Of a DNA stretch of 64,000 nucleotides, positions 20,994 through 30,988 are shown in pieces (within the stretch, counting starts at the first letter, position 1; every line of letters begins with the position of its first letter). Source of the DNA: an uncultured Pseudorhodobacter sp. Lineage in GTDB: Bacteria > Pseudomonadota > Alphaproteobacteria > Rhodobacterales > Rhodobacteraceae. Position numbers and translations under genes: made by a program. The stretch spans positions 1 through 64,000 of the forward strand of contig CAJXWJ010000010.1 of assembly GCA_913062925.1 (NCBI GenBank). Direction: 5' to 3'. The notes under the pieces are model-generated. The model was not told where the DNA came from and did not search any database. It was given only the letters and a program-made list of their open reading frames with translations.

Positions 20994-21422
20994 ATGACCG
21001 AAGATGCCCTGATCCGCGATGTTCTGACCCGTGTAAAAACCATCGCCCTTGTCGGCTGGTCGCCCAAGCCCGACCGCCCCAGCCACCGCGTTGCGGCCTA
21101 TCTTAGCGCACAGGGTTACCGCGTCATTCCGGTGAACCCCGGCCAAGTCGGCGAAATCGTCGCAGGCGAAGCGGTGCGCGCCTCGCTTGCAGAGATTGAG
21201 GGCGGCTTTGATATGGTCGATATTTTCCGCCGCTCAGAAGAAGCGGGCGCTGTCGTGGCCGAGGCATTGGCCGCCAGCCCCGATCTGACGGCTGTCTGGA
21301 TGCAACTGGGCGTCGAAGACGCGGCCGCAGCCGAAGTGGCGCGCGCGCGCGGTGTGGCGGTGGTGATGAACCGCTGCCCTGCGATCGAGATCCCGCGCTT
21401 GGGCCTGCCAAAGCGCGCCTAG
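20994..21422 (+). CDS. CoA-binding domain protein
   Basis: VKTIALVGWSPKPDRPSHRVAAYLSAQGYRVIPVNPGQVG...VVMNRCPAIEIPRLG. Confidence 0.85.
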   Translation: MTEDALIRDVLTRVKTIALVGWSPKPDRPSHRVAAYLSAQGYRVIPVNPGQVGEIVAGEAVRASLAEIEGGFDMVDIFRRSEEAGAVVAEALAASPDLTAVWMQLGVEDAAAAEVARARGVAVVMNRCPAIEIPRLGLPKRA

Positions 21423-21643
21423 ACCCCACCGCCACAGCGCTTGCAGGGGCGAAACCCTGCGGCCAAGGCGGCGGCAGGGGCGGGGAAAACCCTGATGTTG
21501 GGGCGCAAGGCTATGCGGGCGGGGCAGCCAAAGCGGCAGAAAATGCCGGTGCTGGTCACGCCGTAAATTCCCGGCCAAGCCCCTCGGGCGCGAAGGGCCG
21601 CCCAAGCCGCATCACCGATCGCCTCGCCCGCGGTTTTATCCAT
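21419..21643 (-). CDS. Stand-alone Ada-type metal-binding domain protein
   Basis: GIYGVTSTGIFCRFGCPARIALRPNIRVFPAPAAALAAGFRPCKRCGGG: C-X3-C...C-X2-C Ada N-terminal domain; no HTH or methyltransferase. Confidence 0.75.
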   Translation of the reverse strand: MDKTAGEAIGDAAWAALRARGAWPGIYGVTSTGIFCRFGCPARIALRPNIRVFPAPAAALAAGFRPCKRCGGGV

Positions 21644-21709
21644 GTTCCTTCCCCCTTGCACGCCGCAAGGCTGGGCCCCGCGGCGCGCAAAGGCGACCCG
21701 AAACCTGCG

Positions 21710-22105
21710 CTATTTCACCCGTGTCCAAGTGCCGCCATCGCGACAGATGAACATCACGCAGCCCTGAACCGCCAAAGAATCGCCGTTCAGCTGCATTTTC
21801 GAGGCATAGGTCTTGTCGCGATCGGGTGACCAGATCTTGCCGCTGTCATAGCTGCCCTCGGCGGCGGGCTTCATATCCCAAATGATTCGCTTGCCGATAT
21901 TGTCGCTTGCCATCGCTTTACCGCTGCCGTCAAAAGACTTGACCAAGATGCCACAAAAGGCTTCGCCGCAGGGCGTGACCTCGATGTGGCCATAATTGCC
22001 ATTGTCATCCACGGATGTTTTCCAAACCCCTTCCACCGGATTTCCGGCAAAGCCTGTGCTGGCCACAAGGGCAAAACCCGCCGATAGCGCAAGTTTCCGT
22101 ATCAT
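21710..22105 (-). CDS. DUF2147-like secreted protein
   Basis: Signal peptide then NPVEGVWKTSVDDNGNYGHIEVTPCGEAFCGILVKSF. Confidence 0.75.
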   Translation of the reverse strand: MIRKLALSAGFALVASTGFAGNPVEGVWKTSVDDNGNYGHIEVTPCGEAFCGILVKSFDGSGKAMASDNIGKRIIWDMKPAAEGSYDSGKIWSPDRDKTYASKMQLNGDSLAVQGCVMFICRDGGTWTRVK

Positions 22106-22240
22106 TCTCTTCCTCCCTGAAGATTTCAACTCAGTGTGCCGCGAATTCTAAAGCTTGCAAGCCTGACGTTGGGTCCGATCAGCCTTGGCAATCACGGCCC
22201 ATCTGCTTAAGAGCCTGTGCAAGCGAAACCGGAGGCTGCC

Positions 22241-22975
22241 ATGATCCTTTACCCCGCAATTGATCTTAAAGACGGCCAATGCGTGCGGCTGCTGCGCGGC
22301 GAGATGTCGGCGGCCACGGTCTTTGGCGATGACCCCGCAGCCCAAGCGCTGAAGTTTCAAGATGCGGGCTGCGCATGGCTGCATCTGGTCGATCTGAACG
22401 GCGCTTTTGCAGGCACGCCGGTGAATGGTGCGGCCGTCGAGGCTATTTTGGCCGCAGTCAAAGTGCCAACCCAGCTTGGCGGCGGCATCCGCGATATGGC
22501 GACCATCGCGATGTGGCTGGAAAAGGGGCTGACGCGGGTGATCTTGGGCACGGTGGCGGTGGAAAACCCCGCATTGGTGCGCGAGGCAGCCCGCGCCTTT
22601 CCAGGCCAAGTCGCCGTGGGCATTGATGCGCGCAAAGGCATGGTCGCCACCAAAGGCTGGGCCACCGAGACCACGGTCAAGGTCACCGATCTGGCGCTTT
22701 CGTTTGAAGACGCAGGTGTGGCCGCGCTGATCTATACTGACATCGACCGCGACGGCGCGATGCAGGGCCCCAATATCGAGGCCACCGAGGCGCTGGGCCG
22801 CGCGGTGCGCATCCCGGTGATCGCCTCGGGTGGGGTGTCGCGGATGGCCGATCTGATCGCGCTGCGCGATACCGGCGTGATTGCGGGCGCGATTTCGGGG
22901 CGCGCGCTTTACGACGGCGCGATTGATCTGGCCGCCGCCCTCAAAACCCTCGCCTCTGCGCCGCACAAAGGCTAG
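22241..22975 (+). CDS. hisA: Phosphoribosylformimino-5-aminoimidazole carboxamide ribotide isomerase
   Basis: [36 protein letters not shown]...; (beta-alpha)8 HisA motifs. Confidence 0.95.
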   Translation: MILYPAIDLKDGQCVRLLRGEMSAATVFGDDPAAQALKFQDAGCAWLHLVDLNGAFAGTPVNGAAVEAILAAVKVPTQLGGGIRDMATIAMWLEKGLTRVILGTVAVENPALVREAARAFPGQVAVGIDARKGMVATKGWATETTVKVTDLALSFEDAGVAALIYTDIDRDGAMQGPNIEATEALGRAVRIPVIASGGVSRMADLIALRDTGVIAGAISGRALYDGAIDLAAALKTLASAPHKG

Positions 22976-22984
22976 GGTCAAGCG

Positions 22985-23746
22985 ATGCTGAAAACCCGCC
23001 TGATCCCCTGCCTAGATGTCGCCGATGGCCGCGTGGTCAAGGGCGTGAACTTTGTCGGCCTGCGCGATGCCGGCGATCCGGTTGAGGCCGCGCGCGCCTA
23101 TGATGCCGCAGGGGCGGACGAGCTGTGCTTTCTGGACATCCACGCCACCCATGAAAACCGCGGCACCATGTTCGATCTGGTCACCCGCACCGCCGAGGCC
23201 TGCTTTATGCCGCTGACAGTGGGCGGCGGCGTGCGCAGCCACGAAGATGTGCGGGCGCTGTTGCTGGCGGGGGCGGATAAGGTCTCTTTCAATTCGGCCG
23301 CCGTGGCTGACCCCGATGTTGTGGCCGCAGCCGCCGACCGCTTTGGCTCGCAATGCATCGTGGTGGCGATTGACGCCAAAACTGTAAGCCTTGGAAAATG
23401 GGAGATTTTCACCCATGGTGGGCGCAAAGCCACCGGCATCGACGCGGTCGACTTCGCGCGCCTGATGGTGGCCAAGGGTGCTGGCGAGATTTTGCTCACC
23501 TCGATGGACCGCGACGGCACCCGCGCGGGCTTCAACCTGCCGCTGACCCGCGCGATATCGGATGCGGTCTCGGTGCCGGTGATCGCCTCGGGCGGGGTCG
23601 GCACGCTGGATCATCTGGTCGAAGGCGTCACCAAAGGCGGCGCCTCCGCGGTGCTGGCGGCCTCGATCTTTCACTTTGGCGAATTCACCATCGGCGAGGC
23701 CAAAGCCCATATGGCCGCCGCCGGCATTCCGATGAGGCTGACATGA
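22985..23746 (+). CDS. hisF: Imidazole glycerol phosphate synthase subunit HisF
   Basis: [52 protein letters not shown]. Confidence 0.96.
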   Translation: MLKTRLIPCLDVADGRVVKGVNFVGLRDAGDPVEAARAYDAAGADELCFLDIHATHENRGTMFDLVTRTAEACFMPLTVGGGVRSHEDVRALLLAGADKVSFNSAAVADPDVVAAAADRFGSQCIVVAIDAKTVSLGKWEIFTHGGRKATGIDAVDFARLMVAKGAGEILLTSMDRDGTRAGFNLPLTRAISDAVSVPVIASGGVGTLDHLVEGVTKGGASAVLAASIFHFGEFTIGEAKAHMAAAGIPMRLT

Positions 23747-24066
23747 GCGCCCTGACCCGACTTTCCGAGACCATAGCCGCCCGTAAATCCGCCGATCCTG
23801 ATGGCTCGTGGACGGCAAAGCTGCTCGCCAAAGGCCCCGAGAAATGCGCCGAGAAATTTGGCGAAGAGGCGATCGAGGCGATCATCGAGGCGGTCAAGGG
23901 CGACCGCGCCAAACTGACGGCAGAGGCCGCCGATGTGCTTTACCACCTTTTGGTGATGCTGGCCGCGCGCGATCTGACTTTGGCCGATGTCGAGGCCGAA
24001 CTTGCGCGGCGCGAAGGCACCTCTGGCATCGCAGAAAAAGCCGCCCGCGCCCTGCCACAGCCTTAG
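23743..24066 (+). CDS. hisE: Phosphoribosyl-ATP diphosphatase
   Basis: [58 protein letters not shown] overlap with hisF. Confidence 0.95.
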   Translation: MSALTRLSETIAARKSADPDGSWTAKLLAKGPEKCAEKFGEEAIEAIIEAVKGDRAKLTAEAADVLYHLLVMLAARDLTLADVEAELARREGTSGIAEKAARALPQP

Positions 24067-24068
24067 AT

Positions 24069-24145
24069 GCCTCCGGCGGGGATATTTGAAGACAGATGAA
24101 ATCCCGCGCTTTGGTTTCATCTGTCTCTAAATATCCCCCGCGGAG
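24069..24145. repeat. Inverted pair of dispersed repeat between convergent hisE and hisH
   Basis: GCCTCCGGCGGGGATATTTGAAGACAGATGAAA ... TTTCATCTGTCTCTAAATATCCCCCGCGGAG; large hairpin with ~13-nt loop. Confidence 0.85.
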
Positions 24146-24196
24146 CGTTCCCCCGAAACCCTGAGGCGATAAGGCGTCAGACGGGGGCGCAGCGTC

Positions 24197-24835
24197 TTAG
24201 GGTTTCCAGGTTAGAAAATTGCCGATCATGCGTAGCCCTGTGGCTTGCGATTTTTCGGGATGGAACTGCATGCCAACCATGGTGTCGCGGCCTATCACTG
24301 CTGTGATGTCGCCGGCGTAATCGACATGGGCCAGACGCTCGGCGGCGTGGGTTACATGGAATTGATAGGAATGCACAAAATAGGCGTGGTCGCCGTTCGA
24401 GATGCCCGCCAGAACCGGATGGGGTGTGTCGATGATCAGATCGTTCCAGCCCATATGCGGCACTTTCAGGCTGGGGTCTTTCGGGGCGATATGGGTCACC
24501 TCGCCTGCGATCCAGTCAAATCCGGCGGTGTCTTGGTATTCGCGCCCCCAGCTTGCCATCATTTGCATGCCGACGCAGATGCCAAGGAAGGGACGGGCGC
24601 GGAGGGTTACGGCCTCTTCGATGGCCTCGAACAGGCCGCCATAGCTGCCCAAGGCGCGTCTGCAGGCGGGGAAGGCGCCATCGCCTGGCAACACGATGCG
24701 GTCGGCGCGGGCGACATCTTCGGGCTTTGAGGAGACCAGCACCTCACCCGCGTTGGTTTCCTGCGCCATGCGTTGGAAGGCTTTTTCTGCGGAATGCAGA
24801 TTGCCGGAATCGTAGTCAACCAGGACGGTGAGCAT
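24197..24835 (-). CDS. hisH: Imidazole glycerol phosphate synthase subunit HisH
   Basis: MLTVLVDYDSGNLHSAEKAFQRMAQE...PFLGICVGMQMMASWGREY; class I amidotransferase. Confidence 0.95.
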   Translation of the reverse strand: MLTVLVDYDSGNLHSAEKAFQRMAQETNAGEVLVSSKPEDVARADRIVLPGDGAFPACRRALGSYGGLFEAIEEAVTLRARPFLGICVGMQMMASWGREYQDTAGFDWIAGEVTHIAPKDPSLKVPHMGWNDLIIDTPHPVLAGISNGDHAYFVHSYQFHVTHAAERLAHVDYAGDITAVIGRDTMVGMQFHPEKSQATGLRMIGNFLTWKP

Positions 24836-24869
24836 GGGGTTGCCTTGCGTGGGGGTGTCCGGCGGCGGG

Positions 24870-24904
24870 GCCTCCGGCGGGGATATTTAGAGACAGATGA
24901 AAGG
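24870..24904. repeat. Dispersed repeat copy between hisH and hisB
   Basis: GCCTCCGGCGGGGATATTTAGAGACAGATGAAAGGC. Confidence 0.85.
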
Positions 24905-24905
24905 C

Positions 24906-25493
24906 TTAGAGTGCGCCTTTGGTTGAGGGGAGTTGTCCTGCCATGCGCGGATCAGGCTCGACCGCTTGGCGCAGCGCACGCGCCAGCGCTTTGAAGGCGG
25001 CTTCGGCTATGTGGTGGTTGTTGAAGCCGTGGATCAGGTCGATGTGCAGGGTGATGCCGCCGTGGGTGGCGAGGGCTTGGAAAAACTCGCGCACCAGTTC
25101 GGTGTCAAAGCTGCCGATTTTGGCGGCAGGGAAGGGCAGGTTGCAGATCAGATAGGGGCGGGCAGACAGATCGAGCGCGCAGGCGACCTGGGCGTCATCC
25201 ATCGCAAGCTGGAAGTGGCCATAGCGGCGGATGCCGGTTTTATCGCCCAGCGCTTTGGCCAGAGCTTGGCCGAGCGCGATGCCGGTGTCTTCGACCGTGT
25301 GGTGGTCATCAATATGCAGATCGCCTTTGGCCTGAACGGTTAGGTCGATCAGTGCATGGCGCGCGAGTTGGTCGAGCATATGGTCGAAAAACCCGATGCC
25401 GGTTTGGCAGGTGGATATTCCCGTGCCATCAAGGTTGAGGCTGACGGCGATTGCGGTCTCATGGGTCGTGCGGGTGATCTGGGCGCTGCGCAT
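24906..25493 (-). CDS. hisB: Imidazoleglycerol-phosphate dehydratase
   Basis: [71 protein letters not shown]. Confidence 0.96.
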   Translation of the reverse strand: MRSAQITRTTHETAIAVSLNLDGTGISTCQTGIGFFDHMLDQLARHALIDLTVQAKGDLHIDDHHTVEDTGIALGQALAKALGDKTGIRRYGHFQLAMDDAQVACALDLSARPYLICNLPFPAAKIGSFDTELVREFFQALATHGGITLHIDLIHGFNNHHIAEAAFKALARALRQAVEPDPRMAGQLPSTKGAL

Positions 25494-25622
25494 CGCGGGC
25501 TCCTTGCAAGGTTGCGCTGTTATAGGCGGCTGGGGTCGGTTTGAAAAGCAGGGGTGCGAAGCTTTTGCATTTGGCCCCGCGCTTGGCTAAGGTGACAGCG
25601 AATTTGAGCACGGATTGAACTG

Positions 25623-26993
25623 ATGCAAAGCTATAGCTGTTTTAAGGCCTATGACATTCGCGGCAAGTTGGGCGCGGAGTTGACCCCGCAGATTGCGCGG
25701 CGCATCGGGCGGGCTTTTGCCGAAGGATTGGCCGCAAAGCGGGTGGTTTTGGGGCGCGATTGCAGGGCCTCGTCACAAGAGCTGGCTGAGGCCGTCGCCG
25801 AGGGCTTGTTGCAGGCGGGGGTCGAGGTTTTGGATCTGGGGCTTTGTGGCACCGAAGAGATGTATTTTGCCACCACAGCCCTGGCGGCGGATGGCGGGAT
25901 CGAGGTCACGGCCTCGCATAATCCGATGGATTACAACGGCATGAAGATGGTGCGGCGCGGATCGGCGCCTTTGGACAGCGCCAGCGGTTTGGCTGCGATC
26001 AAAGCCTTGGCCGAGAGCGGCGATTTTGCGCCGGATCAGCCGGGCGGGGTGCTGCGCGATGCCTCAGGGGTGCGGGCGCAGTTTGTTGAGGCGGTTTTGG
26101 GCTTTGTGGATGTAAGCGCGCTGCGGCCTTTGAAGATTGTGGTCAATGCGGGAAATGGTGCGGCTGGGCCGACCTTTGATGCGATTGCGCAAGGCTTGGG
26201 CACGCGCGGTGCGCCGCTGGAGTTTGTGCGCCTGCATCACGACCCTGACGGCAGCTTTCCGCACGGCATTCCCAACCCGCTTTTGCCTGAAAACCAGCCC
26301 GCGACGGCGGAGCTGGTGCGCGCGGTGGGGGCCGATCTGGGCGTGGCTTGGGATGGCGATTTTGACCGCTGTTTTCTGTTTGATGCGGCGGGCAATTTCG
26401 TGGCGGGCGAATATATCGTCGGGCTTTTGGCCGAGGTTTTTCTGGCCAAAGAGCCGGGGGCGGGCATTGTGCATGACCCGCGTGTGGTCTGGAACACCCA
26501 AGACATCGTCGCCACGGCGGGCGGGCGGGCGATTGCCGCGCGCACCGGCCATGCGTTTTTAAAGCAAACCATGCGCGACACCGGCGCGGTTTATGGCGGC
26601 GAGATGTCGGCGCATCACTATTTTCGCGACTTTATGTGCTGCGATTCGGGGATGATCCCTTGGCTTTTGGTGGTGGAATTGATCGGGCGTTCGGGGCGGT
26701 CTTTGGCCGAACTCTTGGAACTGCGCCGCGCGGCCTTTCCGTCTTCGGGCGAGATCAATTTTCGGGTGCAAGATGTCGCCGCAGCCGTGGCCGCGATTGA
26801 GGCGATTTATGCGCCACAAGCGCAGGGCCGCGACGATCTGGACGGCTTGAGCCTTGAGTTTGGCACATGGCGGTTCAATCTGCGCGCCTCGAACACCGAG
26901 CCTTTGCTGCGGCTGAACGTCGAATCGCGCGGGCGGCGCGATGTGATCGACACGGCGGTGGCCGAGATTTCGGCGCTGATCGCAGCGCTTTAG
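25623..26993 (+). CDS. Phosphomannomutase/phosphoglucomutase family
   Basis: CFKAYDIRGKLGAELTPQIARRIGRAFAEGL...VTASHNPMDYNGMKMVRRG phosphoserine loop. Confidence 0.9.
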   Translation: MQSYSCFKAYDIRGKLGAELTPQIARRIGRAFAEGLAAKRVVLGRDCRASSQELAEAVAEGLLQAGVEVLDLGLCGTEEMYFATTALAADGGIEVTASHNPMDYNGMKMVRRGSAPLDSASGLAAIKALAESGDFAPDQPGGVLRDASGVRAQFVEAVLGFVDVSALRPLKIVVNAGNGAAGPTFDAIAQGLGTRGAPLEFVRLHHDPDGSFPHGIPNPLLPENQPATAELVRAVGADLGVAWDGDFDRCFLFDAAGNFVAGEYIVGLLAEVFLAKEPGAGIVHDPRVVWNTQDIVATAGGRAIAARTGHAFLKQTMRDTGAVYGGEMSAHHYFRDFMCCDSGMIPWLLVVELIGRSGRSLAELLELRRAAFPSSGEINFRVQDVAAAVAAIEAIYAPQAQGRDDLDGLSLEFGTWRFNLRASNTEPLLRLNVESRGRRDVIDTAVAEISALIAAL

Positions 26994-27001
26994 CCCTTGG
27001 G

Positions 27002-28129
27002 CTAGGCGCGCATTTGCAGGTTTTGCAGGGCGGTGATCAGGGTCTCGGTGCCCGCATGCGTGGTCATGATGCCGGGCGAGAGCCGCAGGGTTTGGCCGCG
27101 CGCGTCGGTGCTGATGCCAAGGCCGCGCAGCTGGGTGACGATCTGGGCGGCGGGCAGGGTCTCGGGCAGGCGCAGCATCACAGAGCCGCCGCGTTTTGCC
27201 TCGGCGCGCGGGGTGATCAGCGGCAAATGCATCTCGTCCGCGGCCGCGATCAGCCTTGCGGTCAGGCGGCGGTTATGGGCCAAAAGCGCTGCGTGATCTT
27301 GGCGCGCGTGCCAATCCAGCGCTGGCAGTGAGGCAAGGGCGGCGATGGTGCCCGGCGTGCCATTGTCAAAGCGGCGAATGTCGGGGGCATAGGCAAAGGC
27401 ATTGATATCCCAAGAAAACGGGTTGTCTTGGCTGAACCAGCCGCGCGGTTCGGGCTGGGCCGTGGCAATCAAAGCGGGGGCCACATAAAGCACACCCGCG
27501 CCGGGGGTGCCGCACATCCATTTCAGCGAGGTCGAGATCGCGAAATCCACCGCAGGCGCTGTGACATCATAGGGGATCAGCCCGGCGGCCTGAGTTATGT
27601 CGCAGCCGATCAGCGAGCCCATGCTGCGGCCATGCGCGACCATCGCATCAAGATCAATGCGGTGGCTTGACGTCGAAGACACCCATGTCAGCAGCGCAAG
27701 GCCCACCTCGGGCGTCCAGGCCGCAAGAAAGTCTTCATCCTCGACAAAAGCAGCGCCTTGGCGCAGCGGCACGGTGTGCAGGGTAAAGCCGTATTTTTGA
27801 GCCATCCCCGCCAAAAGGAAATGGTTTGACGGAAAACAATCCGCCCCCACCAAGACGCGCCGACCGGCAAGCGCTTGGGCGGGCAGGGCCGCAAGCAAGC
27901 TGTGAAACGCCGAAGTGACGTTTTCGGCCGTGGTCACAGTGCCTTCGCCCGCGTTCAATATCGCGCGCCAACGCGCCACAAACTGCGCGCGTTTGTCCAG
28001 CGCATAGCCCCATTGGCCATCATCAGGCCGCCCCCAGCTTTGCGCAAATTGCGCCATGGCCGTGGTCAGATCTGCGGTCTTTTCGGGGTAAAGGCCGATG
28101 GAGTGATAAAGAAAATATGTGTCTGACAT
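27002..28129 (-). CDS. Class V aminotransferase-fold PLP enzyme (kynureninase-like)
   Basis: GCDITQAAGLIPYDVTAPAVDFAISTSLKWMCGTPGAGVLYVAPAL...NPFSWDINAFAYAPDIRRFDNGTP. Confidence 0.75.
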   Translation of the reverse strand: MSDTYFLYHSIGLYPEKTADLTTAMAQFAQSWGRPDDGQWGYALDKRAQFVARWRAILNAGEGTVTTAENVTSAFHSLLAALPAQALAGRRVLVGADCFPSNHFLLAGMAQKYGFTLHTVPLRQGAAFVEDEDFLAAWTPEVGLALLTWVSSTSSHRIDLDAMVAHGRSMGSLIGCDITQAAGLIPYDVTAPAVDFAISTSLKWMCGTPGAGVLYVAPALIATAQPEPRGWFSQDNPFSWDINAFAYAPDIRRFDNGTPGTIAALASLPALDWHARQDHAALLAHNRRLTARLIAAADEMHLPLITPRAEAKRGGSVMLRLPETLPAAQIVTQLRGLGISTDARGQTLRLSPGIMTTHAGTETLITALQNLQMRA

Positions 28130-28207
28130 CGGCGCTTTGCGGCTAGGGGCGGGATTGCGACACTCTGCACCGCTGGGCGGGCTTTACAAGGCAGAAGTTG
28201 CGCGGCC

Positions 28208-28558
28208 CTAATGCAGATGCTTGCCGCTTGCGCGCTGCATCGGCCATCCGGGGCGGCGGCTGCTAAAGCTGACAGCGGGCAGGCAGCGCAGGGTGCGCAC
28301 CAGTTTTTCGCACCAGAAACTGCGGTCTTGCAAAATATGTTCTGGGAGCCGTCCGATGTCGAGGATCAGCTCGCGATGCTCCTCGACCTCGACGCGGTGC
28401 CAGCGGCCAAGGCCGTTCAGCTCGGGATCTTCCAGAATGGTTTGGCGCAAGGCAGCCTCGCGCTGGCGCAGCCTTGCAATTTCGGCGCGCGTTTCGGCAA
28501 GTTCGTCCGCTGGATTGGGCGGCAGCGGATAGGCGGGCAGGGGGCGGGCATGGGGCAT
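28208..28558 (-). CDS. Small conserved-looking hypothetical protein with coiled-coil segment
   Basis: LAETRAEIARLRQREAALRQTILEDPELNGLGRWHRVEVEEHRELILDIGRLPEHILQD; start inferred at internal ATG. Confidence 0.55.
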   Translation of the reverse strand: MPHARPLPAYPLPPNPADELAETRAEIARLRQREAALRQTILEDPELNGLGRWHRVEVEEHRELILDIGRLPEHILQDRSFWCEKLVRTLRCLPAVSFSSRRPGWPMQRASGKHLH

Positions 28559-28749
28559 CGGATTCTCCGGCTTAAGGGGTGCGATGACTTTGTGGCGCAA
28601 TGCTTAAGCTTTGGTTTCCAAACCCGTATAATATTGCATCTGAGACAATTCGCGCCTCGCCTGTGGGCAAATGGCTGCAATGGGCCGTTGCTCTGCCTGC
28701 ACAGATGTGGCAAGACAAATCCAACATAATGATACGGATGAGTTCAGAT

Positions 28750-29382
28750 ATGAGCGATTTCTCTGCCCGTCGGGTGATGATGGTCGATACGCAGGTGCGG
28801 CCATCGGATGTGACGAAGTTCCCGATCATCGAAGCCATGCTTGCCATCCCGCGCGAAGCCTATGTGCCTGAAGCCTTGCAAGAGGCAGCCTATATGGGCG
28901 GCAATCTTGATCTGGGTGGACGGGTGCAGCTAGAGGCGCGCACCTTGGCTAAGATGTTGGATGCTTTGGATGTTTTGCCAAGTGACAGCGTTTTGGATCT
29001 TGCGGTCGGTCTGGGCTATTCTTCGGCTGTGATCGCACGGATGGCGAAATCGGTGGTGGGCGTAGAGCCTCTGGCCGAGATGGCAGCCGCCGCGTCGCAG
29101 ATTTTGGCAGCCCAAGGGATTGCCAATGCGGCGGTGCAGACAAGTGTGCCTGCGGGCCTGTTTGACGTCATCCTTATCGAAGGTGGTGTGCAAGAGGTGC
29201 CAGAGTCTTTGCTGGCGCAATTGGCCGAAGGCGGTCGGATTGGTGCGATTTTCATGCAGGGCGCCTTGGGCGTGGTGAAGATTGGGCACAAGTCCGAAGG
29301 CCGCGTCAATTGGCGCTTTGCGTTCAACGCCTCGGCTCCGGTATTAGAAGAGTTTGCGAAGGTCGAGGCTTTCGCGTTGTAA
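28750..29382 (+). CDS. Protein-L-isoaspartate O-methyltransferase family
   Basis: MSDFSARRVMMVDTQVRPSDVTKFPIIEAMLAIPREAYVPEALQEAAYMGG...VLDLAVGLGYSSAVIARM. Confidence 0.85.
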   Translation: MSDFSARRVMMVDTQVRPSDVTKFPIIEAMLAIPREAYVPEALQEAAYMGGNLDLGGRVQLEARTLAKMLDALDVLPSDSVLDLAVGLGYSSAVIARMAKSVVGVEPLAEMAAAASQILAAQGIANAAVQTSVPAGLFDVILIEGGVQEVPESLLAQLAEGGRIGAIFMQGALGVVKIGHKSEGRVNWRFAFNASAPVLEEFAKVEAFAL

Positions 29383-29434
29383 TGCGGAATAGCGGCGGCG
29401 CAGCCCGCCGTTGAGAAGACAGAAAGAGGTCGAT

Positions 29435-30817
29435 ATGCGGACGTTTTTTGCAGCCTTTGCGGTCACAACGGCGATGGTAGCAGCGCCTTCGGCGCAAGCA
29501 GAGACCTTGGCCGATGCGCTGATCTCGGCCTATAAATCTTCGCATCTGCTGGAGCAAAACCAAGCGGTCTTGCGCGCAGCCGATGAAGACGCGGCAATTG
29601 CGGTGGCAAAACTGCGTCCGGTGGTGGATTTCACCACCCGCGGGTCTTGGACCAAATATGACAACGCCACGGGCCTGGGCACCAGCCTGCCTACGTCGTT
29701 TTATGAAAGCAACAGCGCTTCGGCGGCCTTGACGGCGACCGTGGTGCTTTATGCCGGTGGGCGCAGCAAATTGGGCGGCGCTGTCGCCAAAGAGGCAGTG
29801 CTTGCCACTCGCGCCAGCCTGATCAACGTCGAGCAGCAGGTGCTGTTGGCCGCGGTTGCAGCCTATGTCGATGTGCGTCTGCAAGGCGAGATTGTTGGCC
29901 TGCGCCAATCGAACATGCGGCTGATCAGCCAAGAGCTTCAGGCCGCGAAAGACCGCTTTGAGGTTGGTGAGGTCACGCTGACAGATGTCTCCTTGGCCGA
30001 AGCAGCTCTTGCCGCTGCGCGTTCTGGGCTGGCCGCAGCTCAAGGCAATCTGGAAGTTGCGCGCGAACGGTATAAGGCCACCACTGGCCATTATCCCGCC
30101 GATTTGAAGGCTCTGCCCAAGACCCCTGCTTTGCCCGCATCAGAAGATGAGGCCCGCGCTATCGCAGTGCGCAGCCATCCAAATGTGATCGCGGCGCAGC
30201 ATCAGGCCAAGATTGCTGACCTGCGCGTGCAGATTGCAAAAGGGGCTATGCTGCCCACGCTTTCGGCCAGTGCAAGCGCGACCGAAACCGATACCGGTCT
30301 GGGCAATACCTCGGTCGGCTTGTCGTTCAGCCAGCCGATCTATCACGGCGGCGAACTTTCGGCGATGTACCGCCAATCGCTGGCGCAGCAAGACGCAGCC
30401 GCCGCTGGCACCCATCAGACCGTGGTTGTGGTCTCTGAAACGCTGGGCAATGCTTGGTCGAACCTGTCGGTTGCCAATGCCTCGATCCAAGCCGGCAGCT
30501 TGCAAGTGACCGCAGCGCAAAAGGCTTTTGATGGCGTGCGCGAAGAGGCCAAACTGGGCGCGCGCACCACTTTGGATGTGCTGAACGCCGAGCAAGATCT
30601 GTTGAATGCCCGTGCCGGCAAGCTGCAATCCGAGGCCAGCCGCTATGTGGGTGTCTATCAGCTTTTGGCCGCAACAGGCCAGCTGACGGCACAGCATTTG
30701 AACCTTGGCATCGCCAGCTTTGACCCCGAGGCCTATTACAATGCCGTCAAGAAAGCGCCTGCAACCTCGTCGCAGGGCAAGCGTCTGGATCGCATCCTGA
30801 GCAAAATCCAAAAATAA
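29435..30817 (+). CDS. TolC family outer membrane channel
   Basis: Signal peptide; ETLADALISAYKSSHLLEQNQAVLRAADEDAAIAVAKLRPVVDFTTRGSWTKY; OEP repeat layout. Confidence 0.88.
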   Translation: MRTFFAAFAVTTAMVAAPSAQAETLADALISAYKSSHLLEQNQAVLRAADEDAAIAVAKLRPVVDFTTRGSWTKYDNATGLGTSLPTSFYESNSASAALTATVVLYAGGRSKLGGAVAKEAVLATRASLINVEQQVLLAAVAAYVDVRLQGEIVGLRQSNMRLISQELQAAKDRFEVGEVTLTDVSLAEAALAAARSGLAAAQGNLEVARERYKATTGHYPADLKALPKTPALPASEDEARAIAVRSHPNVIAAQHQAKIADLRVQIAKGAMLPTLSASASATETDTGLGNTSVGLSFSQPIYHGGELSAMYRQSLAQQDAAAAGTHQTVVVVSETLGNAWSNLSVANASIQAGSLQVTAAQKAFDGVREEAKLGARTTLDVLNAEQDLLNARAGKLQSEASRYVGVYQLLAATGQLTAQHLNLGIASFDPEAYYNAVKKAPATSSQGKRLDRILSKIQK

Positions 30818-30838
30818 GCCGCAGTTTGCGTGCTTTTG

Positions 30839-30869
30839 GGCCCTCGCACGCCGGTGCGGGGGCCTTTTC
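30839..30869 (+). terminator. Intrinsic terminator after tolC-like gene
   Basis: GGCCCTCGCAC-N4-GTGCGGGGGCC then TTTT. Confidence 0.8.
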
Positions 30870-30988
30870 TATAAGGCCACTGGCTTTCGCGGCGGCTCAC
30901 ATCGGCGGTGGACTGGCTATTCCTTGTCTTGCGCCAGCAACGCCGCTAGACTGTCTTAACCAATTGACCTGCAACACCGAGGCCGCTG

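Noticed and set aside
30956-30966. CtrA-like half site TTAACCAATTG upstream of the PopZ-like gene
   Set aside because: Only a half site with a mismatch and no TTAA-N7-TTAA partner; too weak to claim.
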